From: Strix aluco
Taxonomy: Eukaryota > Chordata > Aves > Strigiformes > Strigidae
Direction of reading: 5' to 3'
Assembly (NCBI RefSeq): GCF_031877795.1
Contig: NC_133940.1
Location: 10,727,985-10,791,984 of the forward strand
DNA: 64,000 nucleotides
The position numbers and the translations under genes are program-made. Shown in pieces: positions 40,742-50,500 of the stretch; position 1 is the stretch's first letter; every line of letters begins with the position of its first letter. The notes beneath the pieces were generated by a model, which worked only from the letters and a program-made list of their open reading frames with translations, did no database searches and was not told the DNA's origin.

Positions 40742-40796
40742 CATCTTACATCTTGAGTAATACGAGTAACATGAGTAGCATCTTACATCTCGAGTA
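40742..40796. repeat. short direct repeat, 37-bp period
   Basis: CATCTTACATCTTGAGTA at 40742-40759 recurs with one change (CATCTTACATCTCGAGTA) at 40779-40796. The pattern suggests a local tandem duplication whose remaining 19 bp have since diverged. Confidence 0.75.
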
Positions 40797-41007
40797 CTTA
40801 CACGAAGCTACAGGCAGTGACACTGGTTGATTATTTTGCAAATGCAAAGCCAACTGCTTTTGATATCATTCCTAAATCAGCTGAACGTAGATCCAAAGAA
40901 CACCAGAGCCTGAGATTAAGAAAGAAGAAAGCAGAGGAGGACCAAGAGAAAGTGACCTGCTGAAATCAGAGGAAAAGCTAACATTAAGTGAAGAACAGCC
41001 TTCCCTG

Positions 41008-41062
41008 AGCCTGTGAGATGGACTAGGTGACCTAGTATTTTTTTTCCATCTCCATTTTGCAC
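41008..41062 (+). mobile_element. possible older CR1-type 3' end fragment
   Basis: GAGATGGACTAGGTGACCTA followed by a T-run and TTCCATCTCCATTTTG resembles the 3' end of older CR1 families (gatggactagatgacctagtaggtcttttccatctctaatttt). It lacks terminal octamers and is short, so chance similarity is possible. Confidence 0.4.
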
Positions 41063-41804
41063 TGTGTTGCGAGCCTCAAAGCAGCCAAAAAAGAGCTGCA
41101 GGATCCTCATAGCGAGGTGTCAAGGCGCACAATAGCTCCCCATGGACGTGCAGGCCAGGGGCGTAGGTGTGGAGACCAGCCAAGAGGTGGGTGGCAGGAG
41201 GACGCGGGGGGTCTGGCACCCCCCCGGCTGCTCCCCTGCGGGGCGGCCGTGCTCTGTGCTGGGGCAACACGGCATCGGACAGAGACGTTCCCTGTCTTTT
41301 TCCAGCATAAGGGATGAAACTGGGAGACTTTGTTGGATTTCCTTCCTTTAGAGGAGGTTGGGAAGGACCTAATATTCCCTTCTGCGGGATAAACTCGTCT
41401 TTCTTCACTTCGTGGCACTGGGGGCGGGTGAATGCGGGAGGCTCCCCCTCAGGCGTTAGCTCCGGAGGCGGGATGGGGAGCACCGGGCCGCGGGCGGGCA
41501 GCCCCTCTGGGGAAGCGCATCCTCCCTTCGCCCCCCGCCAGCTGCCCCGCGCCCTTCCCCTGCCCTCCCTCCGGCGGCCCCCGCGCTCCCGCCAGCCCTC
41601 TCCCCTCAGGCGAGGCCGCGGGCGCCCTCGCCCGCCCTGGGGCGCTGTCCTCCGCCCGCCGAGGGACAGGCCCGGCGGCACCGCCTGCCCCAGCGCTCGC
41701 GGGGCCGTTCGCCCCCGGCCCTGAGCCGCCCCGGCAGCCGGTCGGCGCCCGCCCTGCCCCGCCCCGCCGCGGGCCGGACCCCGGCCGCATCCCCCTCACA
41801 CCCC

Positions 41805-41855
41805 GCCCACTCCCACTCCCACTCCCACTCCCACTCCTCCTCCTCCTCCTCCTCC
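41805..41855. repeat. (CCCACT)n / (CCT)n pyrimidine microsatellite
   Basis: About five copies of a CCCACT-type hexamer run directly into about seven CCT triplets. This forms a nearly pure pyrimidine tract on the + strand just upstream of the GC box at 41857-41864. Such tracts are often length-polymorphic, and homopurine/homopyrimidine DNA of this kind can adopt triplex structure in promoters. Confidence 0.9.
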
Positions 41856-41916
41856 GCCCCGCCCGCAGGCCGGCGCGCCCGCGCTCGCACCGCACTCACA
41901 GGCGCGCCGGGGCGAT

Positions 41917-41959
41917 GCGGCTTTAAAGGGGCAGCCGCAGCCTGGGGCCGGCCCACGTG
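41917..41959 (+). promoter_or_regulatory. candidate core promoter of GRIA3
   Basis: A TATA-like TTTAAA (41922-41927) lies within a short inverted repeat (GCGGCT at 41917-41922 and AGCCGC at 41933-41938). A perfect E-box CACGTG follows at 41954-41959. If TTTAAA acts as a TATA box, transcription would begin near 41950-41960, giving a leader of roughly 460 nt. CpG-island promoters often use several dispersed starts instead, so the start site is inference. Confidence 0.4.
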
Positions 41960-42208
41960 AGGCCGGTGAGCGCCCGCAGCCCCGAGCGCCGCCGCCGCCG
42001 CCGGGAGACGCCAGCGCCGGGGCTGGGCGGGCCGAGCGGCGCGGCGGGCGGCTGTCAGCCCGCCTCACGCCAAGTTTGATCGATAACCCCCTCCCGGCCC
42101 GGGCGGAGCAGCCTCGCCGGCTCCCGCTACCCACCATCTTTGGGGGAAGTCCCTGTGCTGGGGGGGGGGGCTGCTGGAGACGGGGGGAGAAAGGCAAGCT
42201 CGCAGCCA

Positions 42209-42232
42209 ATGAGCCCTCCCAGGCTGGGGTGA
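42209..42232 (+). other. short upstream ORF (7 codons) in the leader
   Basis: ATG at 42209-42211 opens a frame encoding MSPPRLG and closes with TGA at 42230-42232, well before the receptor ATG. It is in a different frame from the receptor. Whether it is translated is unknown; the context (CCAATGA) is weak to moderate. Confidence 0.5.
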
Positions 42233-42361
42233 AGACAAGGGGAGAGGGATTTGGAGAAGAAAAAAAAAAAAAAGGGAAGAAAGGAGAGGGACCATCATCC
42301 CCACTACCTCCGCCAGCATCGCCACCACCATTGACACCACTCCGAGTCTCCAGTTGCGCCC

Positions 42362-42388
42362 ATGCCTGTGCCGCCGGTTTCGTTTTAG
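42362..42388 (+). other. short upstream ORF (8 codons) in the leader
   Basis: ATG at 42362-42364 opens MPVPPVSF and stops with TAG at 42386-42388, only 26 nt before the receptor ATG. The pyrimidine at -3 makes a weak start context, so leaky scanning is likely. A uORF this close to the main start could damp translation or require reinitiation; that is inference. Confidence 0.55.
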
Positions 42389-42414
42389 GGGCTGAACCGC
42401 AGGGGCTGAAGAAA

Positions 42415-42505
42415 ATGGGGCAGAGCGCGCCCCGGACCCTGCTGCTGCTGCTGGCGGGGCTGCTGGGGGAGGCTCTGGCAGGGTTCCCCAACACCATCAG
42501 TATAG
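42415..42505 (+). CDS. GRIA3: GRIA3 coding exon 1 (AMPA receptor GluA3: signal peptide and start of N-terminal domain)
   Basis: Encodes the start of the AMPA-type ionotropic glutamate receptor subunit GluA3, a plasma-membrane ligand-gated cation channel at excitatory synapses that assembles as tetramers with GluA1, GluA2 or GluA4. The exon gives MGQSAPRTLLLLL..., a leucine-rich signal peptide with a (CTG)5 run at 42439-42453. A likely cleavage site follows A22 (the A-L-A motif), leaving a mature start of GFPNTISIG that is characteristic of GRIA3 rather than GRIA1, GRIA2 or GRIA4. The ATG has A at -3 and G at +4, a strong Kozak context, and is the first in-frame ATG. From memory, the mammalian protein begins six residues earlier (before KKMGQS); here the KK is kept but no ATG lies upstream in frame. 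The exon ends in phase 1 at a GTAAGC donor (42506). The split Gly codon is completed by GT at 43211, which confirms the junction. The CDS is partial: later exons lie beyond the window. Confidence 0.96.
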
Positions 42506-43210
42506 GTAAGCGCCCGCCGCGGCAGCGCGACCCGCTCCTTCCCCCGCCAGCCGCGGGGAAGTTGTGCGGGGGGCGAGCCCGGGCGGCCCCGGCGGCTCTC
42601 GGGGCCAGCCCCGCTCCGGCTCCTGCCCGTTGTGGTGAGCGAGAGGGCGGGGACGGTGCCCGGGCTGCGTCGGAGGGCGGCTGCGAGGGGCGTCGGGAGG
42701 GCTCGGTCCGTGCTGCCGCGGAACCGTCCCCCGAGCGGCGGCACCGCGGGGCTGTAGCACCTGCCCCAGACCTGGGGCTGCGGGCGTGGGGGGCAACTTG
42801 GGGGTCTCCCCTGCCGGCCCCCTGCGCCCCGCGGTCCCAGAGCCGCCCGTTTGCCAGGGCGGGGGAGCTCCGCAGGGGCGTCCAGCTGGGGGCTGGGGGG
42901 AGCCGCGCTTCCCCGAGGGGGGTTTTTCAATCGGGGCAGTGGCCTGTTCGCAGGGGGCACCTGCAGCCCCCGGTGACTCTGCGCCGCTGAGGGGGGCACC
43001 GCGGGGGGGTGTCTGGCTCGGGCAGCCGGACTCCGGACTCGGCGGGTGTAGTTCGTGTAGGCGCTCCGTCAGAATTACGCGCTCGGGCTCAGCCCGCTCG
43101 TGTTCATTCTTTCCTGAGATGGGCAGTATGGAAATGTAACTCACTGCCACTGTTTCTCCTCAAAATTCATTCTGAAATATCTTTTCCCTTTCTTTTTTTC
43201 TCCATCCTAG
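42506..43210 (+). other. GRIA3: GRIA3 intron 1 (705 bp, GC-rich)
   Basis: Starts with GTAAGC and ends with a strong pyrimidine tract (TTTTCCCTTTCTTTTTTTCT, 43182-43201) and CAG-like TAG at 43208-43210. The first 500 bp remain within the CpG island and carry several G-runs (for example about 42889-42937 and 42991-43009); the last 100 bp are AT-rich. Frames read through from exon 1 into this intron are artefacts of high GC. No alternative exon is recognised. Confidence 0.93.
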
Positions 43211-43369
43211 GTGGACTTTTCATGAGGAACACTGTTCAGGAGCACAGTGCATTTCGATTTGCTGTGCAGTTATACAACACAAACCAAAATACCACAGAAA
43301 AGCCCTTCCATTTGAACTATCACGTAGATCACTTGGATTCTTCCAACAGCTTTTCAGTGACAAATGCTT
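43211..43369 (+). CDS. GRIA3: GRIA3 coding exon 2 (GluA3 amino-terminal domain, first segment)
   Basis: The 159-nt exon runs from the AG acceptor at 43209-43210 to the GTAAGT donor at 43370. It completes the split Gly codon from exon 1, adds 52 residues ([10 protein letters not shown] ... SFSVTNA) and supplies the first base of the next codon, expected to be Phe of the family's NAFCSQFSRG segment. This is residues 31-83 counting from the Met in exon 1, the first part of the LIVBP-like extracellular amino-terminal domain that drives subfamily-specific subunit assembly. It has one N-glycosylation sequon, N57-T-T. The segment [18 protein letters not shown] separates GRIA3 clearly from its paralogues. 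As far as I can recall the mammalian protein, the exon is identical to it, which shows strong purifying selection. The CDS continues outside the window. Confidence 0.97.
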
Positions 43370-46300
43370 GTAAGTAAACACGTTCCTTCTAAAAAAATAT
43401 TTATCTATCCTTACATTCAGTTTCTTCCTAGTAGCTTAGATTTCGTGTTCATACGATGTAGTGCAACAAATGTGTGTACTGGCGTGAGGTTTAGTAGATT
43501 TGCAGCATTATATGCTTGAATAATACCTTAGGGAAAGTTCTCTTACCAGTTATTTTCACCCCTTTAGTTCTGTTTTCCAGAAAAACAACCATGTTATTTA
43601 TATAGCAGCACTGTGTAGCTGTGATCAGTGAATTGCCGCTGAAGCAACATCCCTTTTCTGTTGAGGCTACAACATAGCTATGTGAAACAGTGTAATTTGC
43701 AAATAACGCCATGTAGGAATAAAACAGAAACACCTGTTTACAAGTGACTTTGAGGGGACAAAGCTAGAGGGGCTTACTTGCCTCCTCTGCCCTGAAATAC
43801 TGGGTTGTGTTCCTACAGTGAAAGTCCTGTTAAAAGCTGAGGAGACTGTAAACTGGCAAATGCCGTTAGAGCTGAGGGGAGAGAAAATGGAATCAGAACG
43901 CTTAGCATTATGAGAAATAGCTCTGCACAATCAGTGCACATGTATCATTTGAACCTTTATTAACCGAAGAAGCAAAATAGAACTTTGAGTAGTGTTGATG
44001 TGGTGTTAAAATGCAAAATCTCTTTCTGAAAGACTGGTGCGTGTTGTGCATTTAAAAAGGCATTCCTTTACCAATAGTAATTCCTGAATATCTTTTATTC
44101 AGGTGTCCAACTTCAGTTTTATACAGTTTTTATTGTAAATCTCTGAAAATGAATGGAGTCTTCTTGCAAGGTAGTTGCATGCACTTTGCAGTATACAGAA
44201 ATATGTCTGTACATGATCTAAAGGACCTCTGAATGCAAGGTACTAACTTTGCGTTATGAACAGGAATCCTGTTCATATACTCACAGTATAAAATATCCAC
44301 AGAGGAAGCATTGTACTAAAATAATGAAGTTTTGGGATACAGAAAACTAGTATCTCTTGCTTTAAAACAATTTCGTGTTTTGAATATCTTATTTTTTAAA
44401 TTTTCTGTTTGTTGAGGATAGAATAGTTCTTATTCCTGTCCCACACTGTATAATCGAAAGGCTGGACAAGTAGTATTTCATTCTCCTCGGATTTCAAGTA
44501 TTTTCTGAGAAAGTTGATGGTTAGAAAATATACAATAAGGAAATATTTGGACAAATTTTAGGTTGATTCTCTAACATATCCCCCATGTGACTGCTTCTTG
44601 CTAGTGCAGTGTTACTCTTTTTAAAGGGCTTTGAATTACAATCTTTAAAACTTTTGCAGGGGGGTTAATTATGTAATATCCAATAAAAATAATTGGAAAA
44701 AAGTGGTAAATAAAAGCATGCCTGTACTTTGCATCTTATTTACTATTCCTACCCAGCCTTAACAGCTCTTGCAACAAACATCAGGCTATCAATCCTTAAT
44801 CAGTGTAATCCCTTCAAAAGGCTGTATCTCAAACGTAGTTTCCTAAATATTAGTTATATGGATTTAAACTAAATACATTAAACTGCTTGGGTGATTAATT
44901 ATTAATTTTTTAAAAAAGTTCTGCCAGCACTTCTTTACAGATCCCACCAAGACAAGTGAACCACACACTTATTCAGAGGCAGTCAATGTATTACTTAGAA
45001 GATGAAAAGTACGTTGACTGACATCTAATGATTTTTGTCATTGTTTAGTGAAAGCTGTGGCAATTTCAGTAAGGTGAGATGGTTTTCTGTAGTATAGGGC
45101 TGCATGTTCCAACACACGTATTACCGGTGTAATAAAATTGGGAAAACTTAAATCTCTGGAGAAACTGCAGACCAAAGAATACCAACCTACAGTAACCTAT
45201 TTAAAAATAGAAGATGCGAAAAAAGAAGCAGAAGAAAGAAAATGAAAAGGTGACCTTGTCCATAGCTATGTCAACCATCTGGTAATATTGTTGGTAGGAA
45301 AAGAATATGGTGAGTCCAAGTCACCAGTCATACAGGTCTCAGTAACTCAAAGTAAAAAATAAATAAAATAGAAGAACAGTCACTCATTTTGTATCTGGAA
45401 ACAGTTATCTTTGAAAGTCAGAATGCTCATACCTATTAATGCATTAGGATGAACTAATAGCTCCTCACACTACCTGGCTAAGGAGTAAAATATTCTGGCC
45501 TAAGTACCCTTAATCACATCTTCACTTCCCAGTGGAGTGGCAGATAATTTCAGGGTGCTGCCGTATTCATGAAGGAATTCTTTCCACAACATTTTTACTT
45601 CTCTTGGAGATAAGCATAAATCGTCTCTAGTGCTGTCACACAGCCGTTTGATCAATATTTGCAATTGGCAGGGATCCATAGGAGAGAAACCTGCAGTGAC
45701 TCTGATTGCCTTCACTGGAGAGGGAGACTGTGACTGACTTTGTGGTGGGATAGGTAAAGAAACTGAAGGGAAAACAGAGAAAGTAGCATGTGTAGCTTGA
45801 GCCTCATGCCTGTACTAGTCAGCATCCATAAAATAATACTTTTCATTCTCCTTTGATTTATATGATGGTGACTGTAGTAAGTGTTCGTGTGTGCAGGAAT
45901 TGAGGGGGGCTCTGCTCAGGAAAGACTTGCGTTCTTACTGTACAGCTGCACATCCTGCTTGGTGCAATCTGGTGCATTCCAGAGGCAGGAGGAAAAAAAA
46001 AAAATCTCTTCTGAAGTATCCTCGTGAGCCAGAGATAAAAAGCCCACCTCTGGTAGGGCTGATTTGGCAATATCCCAACATGGGAACAAACTTCTTTGGA
46101 AGCAAAAGAAAATTCCTGCCCTAAGCCCCTCCTTCTCATTCCTTTTTCAGTTAAATGATGCATAATCTGATCTAGGTACATGTATTCCCTGCTTCACTGC
46201 TAGCACCGAGTCCCTCTCTGTGTATTTAATTTACACACATGCATACAGCATTCATCCACTCTATTTATCTGCCCACCGATTTATTTAGCTGTATGATATC

Positions 46301-47502
46301 TTAACAGAGAGCAAATGCAAACACAGATGAAAATTCCGAGTGTGTTTAAAGGTGAATTGAAGTTTATCAGCTGGCTCTGGGGGGATTTATTACATTAAAA
46401 TATGCAGCTTTTTGCCATCGGAAAAAACATAAAGGAAGAAAGTTAGCTTGACCTGTGAATGAATAAAATCAAGTAAAACACGGATGTTGTATTTTCTTCA
46501 AACATGCTCACGTAGGGAGTGAGCTGGCTTTTTCAGAGTAATATGAACATAGCAACTCAAATGTATAAAGTAATCACTGAAGCATCTTTCATGCTTTTCT
46601 TATAACCTCTGATGAAGGATGTTAGTATTAATGTTGAATTATGCGTGCAGTTCTGTAGATCATATTCCCTAGAAATAACCGGCGTATGTCTTTCTGCTCT
46701 GCACTTGTAGTGCACTATACTAACACTGCTCTAGCCTCTGCAGTGTCAGCTCATTAGCACACAGATCTCATATTCCCTCTCTGCACTGTCATTGCAAAAA
46801 ATTGCTGTTGTACACCTTTACAGCCAACAAATGTGCACTTGTGTTATGTATGATTTTCAAGAAATGTTTAGAGAAGTAAACTCAACCTTATACATAGTCC
46901 CCATGGAATTTATCAAAAGAAAGCATTAGTTTTCATTAAAATCTGTTGATCATGTAATGATAGTGGTACGATGTGTACGGGTGAAAAGGGGCTGTGATTG
47001 CAGAATCAATCTACAGGCAGATTCCCTCTCTCAGCTAAACCTAGCCTATCAGCTGCAAATTCTTGTCCTGTTTATTTTTCTCAGTGATTTCTAATATATC
47101 TTCTGAACTGAGAAGGCTTTTTATATTTTACAAAATGTTGATGTGTAGTGTTTTTTCTACAGGCACTCGTTCTTTAAGAGACATAAAAAAGAGGGAAGAT
47201 ACAATGACATGCTTACTTTAAGTTGCTAAAATCCTGTGCGTGCTTGTATGGACACTTTACTGAAGGGGTCTGATTTCAGACTTCCTTAGAAAATTTTGCT
47301 GTAGCATCCTTGCAGTCCTTGTGTTTAATCTTTAAAATTCAGCTTGGAAGATTTTAATGGAAAAAGCGTCTGTTTGTTGTTGTGAGAACGTTGCAGAAAA
47401 TGATACCACAGGGCTAGCAGCAGACAGTTTTTCCAGTGTAACTGTATTGCTCCCTTTCCCAAAGCACAGGTGCATATATATATGCTCACATGCATACTCA
47501 CT

Positions 47503-47537
47503 CGCACACGTGCACACGCGCGCACACACACACACAC
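47503..47537. repeat. (CA)n/(CG)n microsatellite, strictly alternating
   Basis: For 35 bp every step alternates pyrimidine-purine (CGCACACGTG..., a CGCGCG core, then (CA)8). It is flanked upstream by a looser TATATATA/CATGCATAC stretch from about 47470. It is the only sizeable alternating tract in the window and a natural candidate for length polymorphism and left-handed DNA. Confidence 0.9.
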
Positions 47538-50500
47538 TTTTTCCTTAGGTGCTGCTCAGCATTTCTTTTTGCCAGTGGGCAGATAATTTGCTTCCCTTTC
47601 ATCTGTGTACTCTTTGGCCAGCTGGCAAAGGACACTGATGCTGAAAGTGGTCAGCTCCCTTCTGCCAAAAGCATAAGCATGTCTCGCTGAAAGTCTTGCC
47701 AAGTTTGGGCCGTGTACTGGTGGTTTTGTGTGAGTAGAGACCACAGGGTAGGTGCCTTGCTCTCCTGATAAGGAATGCACTGTTGTTTCTCCCAGCATTC
47801 TGTTGTAAAACACCTGGAAAGGTGCTTTCTCTACAAGTCTACTTATTACCCATCCCTGAAAATGCCTTTTACGCTGTGGAATGTGCTCAAGCATTGTATG
47901 TTACTGCTGTGTGACAAAGCAAATCAGCTGGCTTTAGTTTAGGGGTCAGAGCTTTTGCAAGATTGGGCTAGGTCAGAAGGTGAAGGGTGTGTTCCAACTA
48001 AAGTTTGTTTCCACTTCATGGCAAAGCAGATGATTTGTCATGAACCTTAATGTGATCTCAGTGTAAGCAGAAGAAACCATACCACTTTCAAGTATGTTAT
48101 ATTATTTCTTAAATTAATCTTAAAATAAGAAGACTGTCCTTTCTCTCCTCCTGCGCTGCATACATAGTATTTACATGCCGGTTAGATGTTAGGGTTGCAC
48201 TTAACTCACACTGTAGAGATGGAAAAAAATCTTATATGAATGGACGCTTCTTTGAGAAACTCTGAATTCACCAAATGAATAAAGAGTAAAGCACAATGAA
48301 GAGCACCATTTACTTGTTCAGTTTCGGAAAGATTTTGTGCAGATGCAGAGATGAAATGCTTCACTTTTCCTATATAGCACTGGGCCTGGAGGACCCATGA
48401 GACTATTGGCATGGGTTGGAATGCTACTGATTAACTGCACATTCCAATAAAATGTGTAACAGCTGTAGTTTATCTCTGGGAGGAAATGGAGATGCCATGA
48501 TGGGAAACAAGCATGTGACAGTAGCTTTTAACAACAACACAAAAACCACAGTTTTGTTGAAGGCTGACTTGGGAGCTTGTCCAAGAGCCACAGAAACAGT
48601 GGGTTTCTTTCCTCTGGGTTCACTGTGTTCAGTGTCTGGGAGGTGGGAGGCCGTCCTACTGCTAGTGTAGGACTGTTATGCAAGAAGGTGTGAAATGAGG
48701 GAGCTGATGTATCTTCAATAGTTCTTTGTTGTCACAATCCAGTGATATAACATTTTTCCATTTAAAGTACATATTTTGTCATTACCGATTTTGGAATGCT
48801 AATTTTGATTTAGTTAGGCATCCTTAAAATGTTTTAGAATATGTTATTTTTAAAGTAGCAACAGTTTGGTTTCATAGTTCAGTTTCAAACCAAGCCAAAC
48901 CATATAATTGAAAACTTGTGTTCGTTTATTTTGAGAAAGATGCTTATGTTGAATTCCTGTTTGGCATTTGAGTTACATCCTAAGATCAGTACTTTCCATG
49001 CTGCTGTAAAGTATAGATTACTGGAAGGCCATGGCTTCCTTTCCAAGGGAGCTCATAAGGCAGCCTAAAAACTCTATACCTGTTGTTGTGAGGTTTGCTG
49101 TGCAGGGGCTTGTACCTCAACTGGAACAATGTGGCAATCTAAAAATAGAAATATGAAAATGATTGATCTAGATCAAACGAGATTCTGTGAAACTGTGTGA
49201 TGATCACGGCAGTGAAGCAATTTCCAGATTTCATCCGTGGGGATTCTTTTCCTTCTAAATGTGTATGTGTTACCTTTCCTGGCAGAGGCATGCTTCCCTC
49301 CATTATATCACCTGCTTTATATTATTGTGGATCTTCAGAGTGTCAGATGCCCTAGAAACCTCAAACTTGAAAACATCTTGGGGTTTTTTATGTACATCTG
49401 GTGAAGACTCCAAAGTAGACGCTCATGTTTGGCTGTTTGTAGTCGTTGCTGTCTGGACACTGTCAGGCAGCTTCGTGCTGTGTACTCTGGCCTGACTCTG
49501 TTGGGGAGTTTGGAGATATTTCTTTAGCACCAGATACGCAGAGTTTATTTATCAGCGTATAGCTATATGTGAAACATTCAAAGGCAGTGCGTGCCTTTTT
49601 AGTTCACCTCACCAAGATGTAACTATTAGGGGTAAAACTACCATATATATACACAGAGCAAGAGAGAAACGGGTGATAAGGTTTCCGTGTAAAGAGGAAG
49701 AGTGAATATAGGAAGGAGTTATGTCAATGAATCCACCTAGCAGTTGTTCCTGCGTAACCTCCTCATGGTGTCTGAGGCGCTGGACCTGTTTTATCATCTT
49801 AACCGCTTCTAAAATAGCGAGTGGCAATGTGTAGCCCTCACATACACTGCACAGGAGAAGCTCTTATGCTTGAGGATCAATGCAGGGACACTGCACTGCG
49901 GATGACTTGCCCAGGCACTTGTAAAAAGGGTGAATTGCTCTCCTAGAATTGGATAATAGCCCAGGTGAGCACTCTTCCGCTGAAATGGAGCGACCTATCT
50001 GGTCACTTGTATGTAATTATTTTGCTAGAGTATTTGGACATTTCAGATACACTGAAAGTTTTTTGTTTGTTTTTTTCAAACACAATTTACAACACATTCA
50101 CTTTCAGACCACTTGTAAGTTCTGTGATTGCCTTTAGATACTTGGTCCTGCCCTTGTGTTGGGCTTGTATTTGTTGGAGTTTATTCAAATGTGATGTTTG
50201 AAATTCTGATCATGAATTTTAAAAAATAAATGCAGGGCTGCATGGTGACTTCACTGTCTTGAGTTGTTTTTAATAGAAGAATTGTCTTTAAAATGATATG
50301 CAGCTATCACGGAAAAGTATTATCTGCCCTCTGATGGTATACGGTCCATGCATACTTACTTCATTCCATGTATACTTTGTTATTTTCACACCTCTTTCTG
50401 CTGGAGTGGTGTGTGTAAAGGTGGTGATTTCCCTATCAGTAGTTTTGCCATATGCAAACATTAAGCATTTGGGCCCAGCCCATGTGGTAAAGGGACTGAA

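Larger units (their letters stand above)
41955..42414 (+). other. GRIA3: putative GRIA3 5' leader (5' UTR)
   Basis: This is the sequence from the putative start region to the ATG at 42415. It holds a CCG-repeat tract (about 41986-42003), G-runs at 42142-42146, 42160-42170 and 42182-42187, a CCAAT sequence at 42206-42210, and a purine-rich stretch with 14 consecutive A at 42260-42273. There are two very short upstream ORFs (42209-42232 and 42362-42388). The frame of the receptor stays open upstream to about 42076 but has no in-frame ATG before 42415. The true 5' end needs transcript data. Confidence 0.5.
41130..43110. promoter_or_regulatory. CpG island covering the GRIA3 promoter and exon 1
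   Basis: Base composition switches abruptly here from AT-rich to very GC-rich with dense CpG, then falls back before exon 2. The island holds GC boxes (CCCCGCCCC around 41754-41765, CCCCGCCC at 41857-41864, GGGCGG at 42025-42030), a TTTAAA box at 41922-41927, an E-box CACGTG at 41954-41959, simple repeats, the leader, coding exon 1 and most of intron 1. The long ORFs visible on both strands across this stretch are a by-product of high GC (few stop codons), not genes. The boundaries are visual estimates. Confidence 0.85.

Noticed and set aside
41474..41500. Partial REST/NRSE-like sequence (AGCACCGGG) in the GRIA3 promoter region
   Set aside because: Only the left half-site matches; the right half (GGACAGCGCC-like) is not preserved, so it is not called.
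42076..42990. A 304-codon open frame that includes exon 1 of GRIA3 and continues into intron 1
   Set aside because: Its first codon is TTG, there is no in-frame ATG before 42415, and the part after 42505 is intron, with a good donor and an exact phase match to exon 2. It is a GC-driven read-through, not a longer protein.
41076..43150. Several long open frames on both strands of the CpG island (up to 233 codons), including an antisense frame of 201 codons
   Set aside because: They are proline/arginine/glycine-rich translations of GC-rich DNA, overlap one another in several frames, and show no domain or conserved motif.
49609..49827. A 72-codon minus-strand frame with a helix-like stretch
   Set aside because: No family recognised, no promoter or splice support; length is within chance expectation for this much sequence.
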